From the NCBI GenBank assembly GCA_963931925.1, contig OZ007570.1:24746408-24810407 (forward strand): 64,000 bases of DNA, in the 5' to 3' direction. The stretch's first letter is position 1. Every line of letters starts with the position of its first letter. Under the pieces are notes generated by a model. That model saw only the letters and a list, made by a program, of their open reading frames with translations. It did not search any database and was not told the DNA's origin. Positions 1-12,600 of the stretch are shown piece after piece. The translations under genes and the position numbers were made by a program. This DNA comes from Onchidella celtica. Its lineage: Eukaryota; Mollusca; Gastropoda; Systellommatophora; Onchidiidae.

Positions 1-608
1 TACAGTATATTATTTATATTGTTGCTATTTGAAAATGTACACGTTAGTAGAGTTATGTCCCTTGGATATCTGGTGCTAAATGGCCTGGGACAGAAAGAGT
101 TAATTAGCCATGTCTTCCTTGACTAGTGTCGACATGTCATTCTGACTGTTTTGTATCAAGACAAGTTTCTTTTAAACTAATGCCTATGACAGGTTAATCA
201 ACAGTTATACTTAACTTTTGTTGTGACATAGCTTTGAGTATGACCCGTGCCAAGACGTCACAGTGACAGACATTTTTTATGCTATTGACAGAATGTTATT
301 TAAAAAAACAGAAAATTTGTGGGATTGCAGTGAGGCTCGACGTGACGTCAAAATGTGGCAAAAGGAAAAGGTTGTATGTAGGAAAGCCTTGCCTATGAAT
401 AGTACTACAGTAATGATTGTACAATAAAAATTTACTGATTTAGCATTAATTAATAATCAGCATTATTAACTTGATACAGCTTCAAGAACTTTGCTTTTTT
501 TAAAATGTTCTAAAGGAAAGTGATTGCTGATCAAAACTGATGGAGGCATCAGTAAAACAGACTGTTCTTTACATTAACATATCATTTAACTCCCACTTGA
601 CTTTGCAG
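1..608. other. TTK intron, left edge of window
   Basis: AT-rich sequence ending in a pyrimidine/CAG acceptor (CTTTGCAG at 601-608). It should be the intron upstream of the first TTK exon in the window. I see no coding exon or repeat termini in it; the upstream TTK exons must lie to the left. Confidence 0.6.
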
Positions 609-676
609 GTAATTCCAGAAACCTGTAAGACACAAGCGCATGCACAGCTGCTGGTTGATTATGCTGAATTCAAAAG
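609..676 (+). CDS. TTK: TTK exon, TPR region (part 1)
   Basis: Acceptor CTTTGCAG, donor AAAAG/GTATTG, starts in phase 0 and ends in phase 2. It encodes [10 protein letters not shown], aligning with human TTK RIQVRFAELK in the N-terminal TPR helices that bind the kinetochore. Confidence 0.85.
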
Positions 677-3600
677 GTATTGTCAATTGTCACCCTTTCA
701 GATATGCACATAGATCAATAAAGTGGTTCAGTGTTTAAAAAATACAGTAAAATAAAATATTGACTGCCTCATTTTGATTTGATGTCCTTGTGAATCTTTG
801 AATACCTTCTTGCCAGTGCTTTTTAATGTAAGGAGTGACTCAAGTATCAAGAATTTTACAAGAAACCTGTAGGACAGGATGTGTTGATGGCATTCACTGC
901 ATGGCTTATATTGTGGGATTCCCGACCTTAATAAATATATGTCAAAGCATTAAAATGATTGACATGGTTCAATACGTTAAACTACCACAGTGTTTGTAAC
1001 ATATTAATTACTTTATGGTTTATTTTTGTTGATCTCCTGTACAGTTGAGTGTTATCATTGTTTTGAAATCATTTTCTTTTTGCAAAAATGCTCTGAAACT
1101 GCACTTAAATAAATTATGAAGCAGAATTGTTGAATGATAGATAATATTGGTGTTTTTGATTTCAGATATAAATTTCAGTATAAACTGCCCTTTCATAAGT
1201 AACACGAACCTGAATGGTTCAATCCATATGTCACAGATTTGGTTAATTTTCTGTCCTTGTCCTCAGTCATCATGATGAGAGTGAAGCAGAAAAGCTGCTT
1301 ACCTATGGTCGTCGGGCTTTACGTCGGTTTGCCATTATTCATGTAGCAAGTGCTGAGTTGGAACTGAAACGAGGTATCTTTTGCAGACTTTTATCCCACA
1401 CAGCAACTCACCATATGAATGGGGAAGAGAGTGGGGGCTGGCTGGCCAACATTATGGAACAGCTCGTTGCTGTGCTGACATCATAGGCTTAAGCCAAAAT
1501 AAATTGCACAGACCGTTTGTTTGTCTTGAGCTTAAAGCCAGTACCATCATATAAAAAAAAGTCCAGTCCCTTCCTGCAGTAATTCATTGCTGACACAGTG
1601 CTTTAATTCACTTGAATACACTTTGATAAACAGTTTTTTTTATACTTTTTTTAAAATTATAAAAAATTAGACAATCTTATTACTGCAATGATGAATTGCA
1701 ACCATTGGAGAACCCACAATTTAAAAAACTTTTGTTTTTTTTTTAAAGTTTTTAAAAATAAAAATGCGCATCCTTCATTTAAACATTTCATTGTTTTTAT
1801 GCCCCCAAAAATATTTTTTATCATATTTCTTATGCAGTAATAAGCCTTATATGAACCCACAGTAATATGTAAATACTGAAAATCATCATACAGAGAAACT
1901 AGTTGTTTCCACTGATTGTTAAACAATGAAGCAGAAAATATCAAGCAGCTCAAAACAAAAATGATTAATTTAATGAAAATCAATGTTTTCAGTTTTTACA
2001 AACCACTTATGACACCATGTTTCTGTCATGTTAGACTTTATTTCATGTTTTATCTTAAGTTGAATACATTTTGAATTTTAAGATGAAATTGATGCATATG
2101 TATTACCTGCAATGAAACTTACCATAAGTGGTAAAAATGCTTGCTTGAAGTTGTGTGACCTGATCAGTGTGAATTACATAAATGTTTAGTAGTCTTGTTT
2201 TTGTGTTTTGACCATTACACAGAAACCCCTGCAATGAAGAGAATTTTCTGAAGCCTGCTGGTTTCAGAACTTTTACAGTTAAGTCTTCTGAGAAAGAAAA
2301 AAAAGAAGAAAAATTGCTAATCCTGTGAATGAAACATTCTATGGTGACACTGTGTTAACTCTTTCCCTACCGCGAGCCGCATTTTGCGGCTCAAGCGAAA
2401 TCACGATTCCTACCGCGAGCCGCAAAATGCGGCGTTGTACATTCAAACCTTCATATTTTGAATCTACGTTCATTTTCACACAATTTCATATTTTTTGGTT
2501 GTCTATTGAGGGAACAAAATGGTGGCTCATGTATAGCTTGGTCCAACCATGGAATACTGCCCAGAATGTGTGGTAGGGAAAGAGTTAATCATGGTGCAGT
2601 TACCGGTATTTACTTAATAAGTGGATCCTAATGCCACACTGTTTACATATATTTACTCATCATGCTTCACATGGCTATATTTTGCTTGTGAGAGCTTTTG
2701 CTGATAATGCTGAGGTACACAGTGTTAATCTGACAATTATCATATTTTACTGTGTTAAATCATGAGACATAATATAACATGTCTGAACAGGGACAAATAA
2801 TACTATACATTTACATAGCTGCCAATCAGTACGTATTTACTACGTTTTTTTGGTTCCAGTACGTTAATACATTTTTGTGGTGAAAATTACGTTTTTGAAG
2901 AATTTCCCCATTTATACGGAGAAAACATAACTCTAGAGGAGAAGACAAAACGGTAACTTTTGTATCTAGGCTAGGCCTACCGCTAATATTAGCGCTGGAG
3001 CTAGCGATTCAACAGGCGCAACCGTAAACACAGCCCTACCGTACCGTATCCTGCCGTACTGCGTATGCCCGAACTTGCAATAACTTTTGTGTCCCCACCA
3101 CGGCCCCACTCAACCAAGCAACAGTAATGTTGCATAATAAGTTATTACGGCATACACCTTCGCACGTGTCCACGCGCTTCGGCCGTTCATCGAGCTCGAG
3201 TACGTAAGCACGTGGAGGTCACTCGTATCGTAAACGATGGCAGCCAGTGAGTAAGAACAGTGTACACATTATTTTTGTGAAGAGGTTTCGTTTTATTTCG
3301 CTGTTACGTCTTTTTGGGGTTGTTTTTTTTTCAGTTTTGCATAGCTTACAATTATCTTTGGCGGTGGTACCTCCCGGTAGATCTAGGTCGGCCGCCTTTT
3401 AGAATCTTGAACGTAATTGGCGATCACCGATAAACTAGGCCTAGGCTCAGGCGTACGGGTGTGTCAGTGACGTAAGAAATCGAAATCAGGAGCCCTTGAG
3501 CTGGTAAAACAATAGAAAAAGTTCTAGAACAATAATTATGGACATGGCTTGTGAAGTGGCTTCAGTTCTAGATCTATTAGTTACATCTGTCATCTTTTAT

Positions 3601-6600
3601 GCCCAACATGATTTGCGATAATGGATGGATTTATTTTATTTTTAATCGTAAGTCTTTTCTATCCAACTCATGAGTCATGAAGCCGTGAGTCGACATTTAA
3701 TGCAAAATATTGAAAGGAATTTCCTTTTGCATCAACATCAAACTTGTCCAATAAATGCATTGTGAGTCATAAGTCACGTTATCGTGACTTCCAATTTCAC
3801 CAGTTTCACAAGTCACATGGAGGCAAGTCTGACATTGTTCAATACTGCCAGAACAAGTTAGTATGAAAGAGTTATACAATTCTGAGGACAGTTCATATCA
3901 TAATAGTCATTTCTTTCTTTAGAAACAGAAACAGTGGTGATAACAACACATGTAAAAGCATTTGAAGCAAAATATTTGTTTTCTGCTTCTTAACCCTAGT
4001 CCTGCGGGAGTATATTGGCCTCCCCGCGCAACACGGGAGGCCATTATTTTGTCCGCCACGCTTAACCGCGGGTCCTGCGGGAGGCCACATTTTTGTATAG
4101 CAACGGTGCGCCTCGCGCTTTGTGTATTCGGTTGCCAAGGCTGTCGTTTTTTTGAGTTTTTTTTCACACAATTTTCGCGTGTTTATCTATCCTGTCACCC
4201 CTACTATTTCTAACAAAATGGTATCGTCCGATTACGTTTATTACGATGCAACTATTCGCAACTATTCGTCATACTCGTGTAATAGTACTGACGGTCTGAA
4301 GTTCGAACTGGGGAAATTCTTGGGGAAACTTTTACTTTGATGCTGGTTGTCGTCTACATGTGAAATGAGAAGAAAGGGGCCATGTGCGTATTTGAGACGC
4401 CGTTCTACGTCCGTAATGATGAATTCCGATGTAATATTAGGGCATGCTGCATAAGGGCGTCTGTCATTAGGTTTTTCATCAGGGGAAACTGGGAGAAAAT
4501 GACCGACTTTGTTGTTGGTCGTTGTCTTTATTTGATGTGGTAATTAGAGAGATATTGTGTTCCTTTGGTTAAACCGCTTTTCAGTACATGTATGTGCTCT
4601 ACGACCTGGAACTGGAAATCAAATCTCTCGCTAAAACTAACATCATAGTACGTGGAAGCTTTACATAGTAGAGGAGGGAGAAGGCAATGTCACGATACAT
4701 GTGGTTAGTAAATGAAGCGAATGGCTTAAAAAATAATTTGTTCACCTGAATGGCCTTATTTAGGACAGAAAAAGCGCAGAGGTCTTGGGAAAATGATAAA
4801 ACGTGTGTTAAACGGCATGTAAATGTAGAAAATTCTTGATTTGGGCCTTCCATTTCACAATAAAACCTACTGCATATCATCACAAGTACTTTATCCAAAT
4901 ATCATAGGGGTCCTTTACGATTTATCCACCGCTATTGTTGTTATTCCGTCCTGAATTATACGCGATACACGTGTTCACAACGACCCGATTGACCCGACCG
5001 CCGAGGTTATCGGCAACCCGCGAACGATCGGCTGACTGGCCGCTGGCTATCCCCGCACGGAGCGTTACGTGGACGAGTTCACTCAACGCAGGACGAGGGT
5101 TAAAATCTTACACTGTATTACATTGGGCCTATGTAAAGAGAATAATATTCCATAGTGTAACTAAGTGAGGAAATGATGATTTTTCAATGTTTGGGGGGGG
5201 GGGGGTGTGTCGGTGTCTGGTCCGATATCAGGAGTCTGTTTTTAGGTTTTTGAAAGTTGGCAGCTATGCATTTAGTAATTTACTAATAATGTATCACAGA
5301 ATTCGCACAGAGACATACTAAATAAAGGTGTTCAAGCTTCAAAGTGGTCTCCAAGCAGGAAATAAATTAATATTAATGAAGAAACAGACATGGATCTAAA
5401 CGCATTGCATTGATTTTCATGACCTACCTGTGGCTTTTAGCATCTAAGACAGACTATTTTGTCAATCCTGTCATTTCAGCAAACTTTATTTAGCCCAGTT
5501 TATTCAAATATATTTCAGGATTTGCCAATGCATTGCTTGTCACTAGGGATTGACAAAACTGCATGCTGTCAAAGCTTCAAATTTCTATATAGGTTACAAC
5601 TGATATTCTGATCGTAATGTGACTGTTGATAACTGCAGACACAGAAGCCTCGAATAACAGGAACAATGCGCTGAACACAATAACGGTCATGGGTGATTGT
5701 ATATTGAGAGAGAGGGGAGGGGGGATGGATGGAGAAATAGAGGTTAAAAGGAGGGCAGAAGCAGGTTTATTTTGTGCAGCGCCAGGAATTTTATCTAGTT
5801 TCTCAACTCAATGAAACTGAATGGTTATCATCCGCAGGGAACAAAGAGAAAGCTTTTCGAATTCTCCAGGGAGCTCCATCTATTGGGGCAGAACCAAAAG
5901 CTATTATCAGTTCAGCACTTCGTCGATTGAAAGAGGGAAAAACAAGGCTTTTCAGTGATAGTGTTGAGGAAAATAGCACAGGTATAAATATGTTTCTTTT
6001 TTCAGATGCTTGTCTCCAGAAAAAAAAAAGAGGGGCTGCCTGTTTATAAATATTTTGGAGCTCTTTGAAAATGTTTACACATTTATATTCAATATAAATA
6101 ATCTATGTTTTTGAAAATCCAGAATAGTGTCTTCTTTAGGAGGATGCACTGTTTCGTACATGAAGCAAAATTATTTTCATTATCTTTCTTTTCTATGTCA
6201 GCACGCACAGTATCTCACAGGAAACTGATGACACTTTGAAATATTTTCCTGTGTTAGGCATTGCAATATATTCTCTTGCCTCTGCTTTATATTTTCGGGA
6301 GGATGCTTGTAATGTAATGTTAACATTTTAGGAAGCAGGCTTTCACTTTTCCAGTTCTTTCATGTTTACAAGGGTCATTTTTCTCATCAGTGTATAAGGC
6401 TTCTATTCTTTTACAGCCATGATTATGTTGACTCACTAATTGCTACCACAAAAACACACAGAAACAAGAACAAGAAAAATATAAAGAAAATTGAGGTGTA
6501 AATGTCAAGAGCAGCGAACTTCCTAACATAAAGACCTAAACAATCGAGTTTACTCCTCATAAAACTCAGACTCTGATTTTCAATTTGGCTATCAAGAATA

Positions 6601-9600
6601 AAGACTGAATTTATGTGGTTCATTTTAAGAACTCTTGCTATTCCTTCTTACGAATATGATATTACTTTTTAATTTTCTATGGTTTCTTCAATGCTGAATA
6701 TATGTACAGTGAAACACACTTAAAGCAAAAACATGGCTAAACCAAGAGAAAAATTAATCTCCATTTTTTTTCTCTTTTACACTTTGTTAATGGACTAGCA
6801 ATAAACCAAAGACAACATTTGTGGGAATATGGTTGAATGGAAAACAATGTCTTTGATTTTAGTGGAAGCCAGCGACCTTTCCTATTTTTAATCAAGCAGG
6901 CTTAGTACTGACACGCCGTTCTCTCATCGTCAGGCTCAGCAGGTGTCTAAGACGGAGAGGGGTAGGGGACGGGGGAATTGTGTCAGTGAAGCAAGTACGC
7001 ATTGTCTGTGGAATCTAAATTATACATGTGTAGCAAAAGGCAAGTGGTGTGCTGACAAGGCAAGACGGGCAGGCAACACGTCATCGAAGCATCATTATGC
7101 GCGGTCTGATGCGGCATGATGTTAATTGTTACGGCACCATGTACTTTCAGATGACCCATGTGGTTAGTTACATTGCCACGCGCCTGGAAGTAACTCATTA
7201 TTTTATCAGTGAAAATGAAATTTGACCTTACAGAGTTTGTTCCCCTGTTCTGACAACTTCCACCATACCCAGTTTGGATAAACTAAAATATGTTTAAACC
7301 AAAGTGATATGTCCGGTCCCTGAAATTTTGGTTTAAGCGTGTTCCACTGTATCATGATTCGGATTGACCTTTTTTACTTATTTTTAATAGCCTATCTTGT
7401 CTTTACCTGCTTTACAGAATTTTTTTCTGCAGTGTAATATTGCTGTTCGATTTCTATTTTAACAATGGGAAAATGTTAAGTTTTTGTATTCCCCAGATTT
7501 CATTGCCACATGTCATGTCTGAGAAATTACACCATCTTATTCTACATCAGTAATGTACCTGTTTAGGTCACACATAGTTTTTGAATGATTTCAGACTATC
7601 ATCTAAGTCCATGCAGTGGAAGAGAGTCATCAGAAGAATGGAGTAGCTCTCAGCTTAGTTGGACATTTGGGTAAGAAGAGTTGTGTTGTGAGCACGTTTT
7701 CAAATAGTTACACCAATACTATGTGCATGTTACATTTGATACTCAGGTCATGACTCGAGCATTGATAATTACTGGTATTAAGACATATGTTGTTGTTTTT
7801 TTTTCCAAAAAAAAAAATTTTTTTGATTGACTTCGTCTTCGCATATTGTCTTTTTTTGGCTTTTAGAGTTTTTGCTGGACTTCTTTTAAGATGTGTGCTC
7901 ATCTTGAACAGAAAACAATGGGCAAATACTCAGTGAACATTACTCTACAATGAACACTTTGGACTAATTCATGACTTTAGTCGTTTGGAATTGGAAAATA
8001 TTGGCAGATTTGGCTTTGTTGATTTTCTCTGAGGGGGGGAGGGGGCATAGGGAGAGAAAGAGAGGGGAAAATAGAAATGAGAAGGGCGGAAGCAGGTTTA
8101 TCCAAGACAGTGGTAGGAGCCTCAGCCAGTACCAAATGTTTAGTATTTCTGGCTAGCATAAGATTTTTTTATATTCTGTTATAACATTTGTGGGGCATTG
8201 TCTGTTTTTTGCTTGAGAGCGACATTGATTAATTATTTTTTTTGTGTATGCAATTGGTTGAATTGCCAAAAACTTTGTCCACGAAATATGTTTAGGTCAT
8301 ATGGTGGTTGTTTACTCTAGTTATCTCACAATTATTTACCATGTTGTGATTATGGAATCTGGTTGTGGGTTTAACTTTCTCACATTGAATCATTCTTGAC
8401 TTCAACTGAAGTCTGACTTCAGTAGCAAATTGCAGTAACCTATGCAATCTGTACATCTGATGTGGAGCTGAGTTTTAGAAAAAGGTGTAAATAATTAATC
8501 ATATTACAGAAACTTCAAAATTTAATTTTATTCAAAATAAAATAAGAAAAGATTGTATTGTCAGTTTGATAAACATTAACAAAAAGTTTGTTGGTGAACC
8601 AGTATTGTGAATCTCTCACCAGTTTTGAAAATATCCGACACTTGTTTATTTTTGTTTTTCCTTTCTTGTTCTTTGTAGGGGCCACAGAGATTCTGTTAAT
8701 CAGGTATTGCCAATTTGTAAACCCAACACACAAGAAGTGCAGCAAGACTTGGATGTTTTGACACAAGTACACAGCCATTTACCAAGTAAAACAAGTGCAG
8801 TTGCCTCTCTAGCCTTTGATGATCACAGAAAGCAAAAATCCCAGCATCTGCATCCTGGAAGTAGTTTGAAGTCACCTGAGCCACCCGTGTTGCTGTCCAA
8901 AAAATTCTCAGATCAAGTTGAAAATGATTCTAAAAGCTCCTCTGATGTCAGTAGGCTCCAACTAAGTTCGTCTCATTCATTTGCAAGTATTCCAGAAACT
9001 CCGCAAAGTCAACATACTTCTGATGCAAATCAGAGGACAAGTACTTGCAAGAAAAGCTTACACCACTACCACAGCACACCTGACATGAGACAGACACAAG
9101 GAAGTGCCATGAAAAGCTCAATCAGGTAAGGAAATATAAATCAGGGTTATAAATCTTTTGTGTGAGGGAAATTCTTCTTCGTCTGTGTTTTTTTTCTTTT
9201 TCTTTTTAATGAACTCTATATTAATTATTTAGTATATTGGTTGGTTCCAAGTTTTAAAAATTTATTTTACCGCAATGTAATTTTCAATATATTTATTTAT
9301 GAATGTTCAAGTAAATCCTGCACACTGAGCTTAGTGCAAGCCAGAAAAAAAAATTTTAAACTCTGAAACCAATTCAATTCCAATGGTAAGAGATTCACTC
9401 AATACTGAATGGAAATGCATGTTTGAAACATTTACATCCCCACTTCAAAGTGACCCATGGTATCTTTTGCAAACTCCCTGCCTCAGCTACTAGAATCTGT
9501 GAACACATGATCTCCAGGAATTTGTGACATTGGTTCTTGACAGTTTTCAGCATTCGTGGATTTTGACTAGGATTTTGTTTCTCTGTACAGTGCATTCTTG

Positions 9601-12600
9601 ATATTGCAGATGGAGGAAAAGATCTAGATGAGACACACTTTTGATTGGGTATATCCACTCACACATCTGGCATTTGCACATTATTTCTATAAAGGCACAT
9701 TTCAGCTAACATACTCTGTAATCCATCTGAGAATAACCCTTGTGAGTTAAAGGGCTCAGCTGTTGATTGCATTTTCAAATATTTTTTTCGTTTCTCCCTC
9801 ATCAAAAGTTGTGTGTTGGACACATGCTCCAATATCATGAAAATTTCAGTTTGACAAAATAATCAGACTTGAAGTGAAGTGGAGACTAAATCAAAGCAGA
9901 CTATGGTTTAGATGTGTGTTTATATCATCACAATTCTCTAAGATTGTTGTAACAAAGAAATTCAAAAATTGATTTTTATGTATATAATATATATTCAAAG
10001 CTGCACCAAATGACTTGGTTATTGACTCCAGAGCCAAAAATTAACCGAATAGCAAACTGTCAAAACTTCATCATAACTAGTCCTGTTGTGCTAAATTAAA
10101 AGTTTTTGCATCTCCTTTAAGCTTCTCCTGAAAAGTAGCTAAGACCAATTACTACAGTTTTATGTGATGGTGATGATATCCTCAGTGGCCCTAACTGTTT
10201 ACACAGTCACCTGCATAAACTTGTTCGCGAACCTTGCTTTTGCTGTGATGTCTGTCATTTTCTCTGTAAACAAGAATGAGAATGTAAATAAGAGTGTTTC
10301 TGATCATGTTCGAAACTGGAGCATGATCTTAAGCTTCTAACCCAGATTTTTCCTTAGAAATGAGTTTCATTTACTCCAGTTTAAAAAATGAGGTAACTTT
10401 CTTTATTCAAGCAAATTCAGGCCATTGAATCTCCCTCCTCCCCGAAGAGTTAAAGTTGACCCAGTGTTAAAAAAACTACAAGATGAGGAGGATGAACATC
10501 ACACAGCAGATATTACAGTTTCAGCATTTGAACCCCTTCATCCACCTACCAAGCAAGAAAAAGATAGTAAAGGTGAGGAGTTTGATGAGACAACTAGTTC
10601 TGTATATATGTTTCTTCCTTTAAGTTTGGCAAACAATATAGTAGACAACAGTTAAACCGAAATTGTCAGGACCATGGGTTTGTTTTTGATTTAGAAAGAG
10701 TTTCAGTTTACCAATAGGAGGCTTGAAAAACGCACTCGCGGTCAAAGAGGACAAAATGTAAGTGCATAAGCAAAAGAGACTCAACATGTCCTCCGATGCT
10801 TTGTGTTTGTGACAGAGAATAAGAATGGACGAAAGCTCAGGCCTAGGGACACATGAAGCATGGATATGGGGGCGAATGTAGACTAACTCTTAGAGAAGAG
10901 AGACATGAGTGTGGACGGACAGTACAGACTCATCGCCCTGCTGATTTTTTTACGGACACAGTACACGATGCCCTGAACTACGTTCTCCGCGTTCACTAAT
11001 ACACCGTATTGTCTTTCTGATATCATACATTTAACACGAAAGGTCACCTGCAATACGACTAACGTCTTGTCTGCTGCTGTCTGATTTCGGACCAGCAAGG
11101 TTACATGCCTCCCTCTCCCCCTACCCCTGTAGTGCTGCTGCTCCCATGTAGGCCTATACAACCGGGCCGAACAAAGCATGCTCTGCACGGGTTTGTTTTT
11201 GTTTTGGGGGAAGGGGTATAGTTGCAAAACTTGGTGAGTGACAAATGACAGTTGACTGGGTACTGAATTCAGCAATTTTGTTTTCAGTTTAAAAATGGGG
11301 CTATTTCGGTTAAGCGCTAGTTTGTTAACAAAGATCACCTCACCTGTCATCTGTGGGCATCTCCGTTTTCGAAGTTTGCCTTCGCGCGTGAGGACACAAA
11401 GGTGTTCCATCAGCTGTGATCTTCACAAAGATAAAGAGGGAAAAAATCGGGGTTTCCTTTTTTTTTTTTTTTTTCAGTTTAGCCATTTCCCACTGTATGT
11501 CATATTGGGAAAAATTATTCAGAAATGAAAGAAATACTTTCATTAGCCTTTTGTGCATATGCTTCTGAAAAGTTTCAATACTAAATTTGGTGATTCATCT
11601 AGCAAACTGTCGGTCTGACTTGATGATTTAGGTGTCTCCCAAGTACACAGTATGAATTTTCTGATGAGTCATGACAGAGTTATGTGTAAAGAATGAAAGA
11701 TGGTGTCAGGAACAGTAATCACACTAACAAGAGTCAGATTCAGAGGCGAAATAAGTTACTGTCTTGATGTCTGTCTGCGACAGTGTTTTGTCGGGAGGCA
11801 TTTCTTAGATTGTTTTGAAATAAATTCTAGTATCAAAAGAAAGGAAGGGAATTTGTTATTATTATTTTTTTGGTAGTAACAAAATTTCTTCTTTCCCATT
11901 TGGCAGATTTGGATTTCATTTAAACATACAGCTGTCATTAAAGCCCCATCCCCATGGCAACATATCGATGGCTCCGTGCTGAAACCGGCTATCTGACATT
12001 TTTTTCGAAATACCTTTTTTTGGATTATTTTGTAGTCCTTACTGAGTTACATCTTCAGTTAAAACGGCACACTTAAAAGCGGCCCAGAAAGTGTTCAAAA
12101 AAGCAAATGAAAAATCCGGCCATATTGACCACACCCAAAATCTCCGTGCTGAATCCGGCCAATCCTTCACTCGCCAGGTGATACGACGCGTGTCCGGTTT
12201 GATCAATTGCCCGAGGGATAATCCTCAGTGGCGAATACGGCCGTTCGCAAAGATAATTGCTATCCACCACACTTGTGTCAGGTATTGTGTATTAATTTGA
12301 TGGCTGAGGCATTAATGCCCTTTGATGTACCGCCTTTTTCTTTGATTTTTGAACTAAACACGCACGCCTAACCCATCTGACGACATCCCCCGTCTTGGCG
12401 ACATCTTCAGCGTCCATCTTACTACTTCTGGCACCATTCTGCCTGACAGGATCCTCAAATCTGGCCATGAAGATGTCGACATACTTAACAATTACGCCCC
12501 AGTTGGATCAAAGTGTGGAAGATGGGACTACACCAGAATCTCTTGTGAAAATTATAACTGATAATCCGCCAGATTGCGAAGCTGAAGAGGTGTCCGACAT

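Larger units (their letters stand above)
1374..5837 (+). other. TTK intron with two inserted DNA elements
   Basis: 4.5-kb intron. It contains the TTAA-flanked MITE at 2359-2584 and the nested element at 2814-5268. The remaining stretches (1374-2354, 2589-2807, 5275-5837) are AT-rich; I see no exon or repeat termini in them. Confidence 0.7.

Noticed and set aside
10645-11320. Old Tigger-like MITE
   Set aside because: Facing AAACCGAAATT and TTTCGGTTAA patches exist, but no CAGT ends or TA flanks could be fixed.
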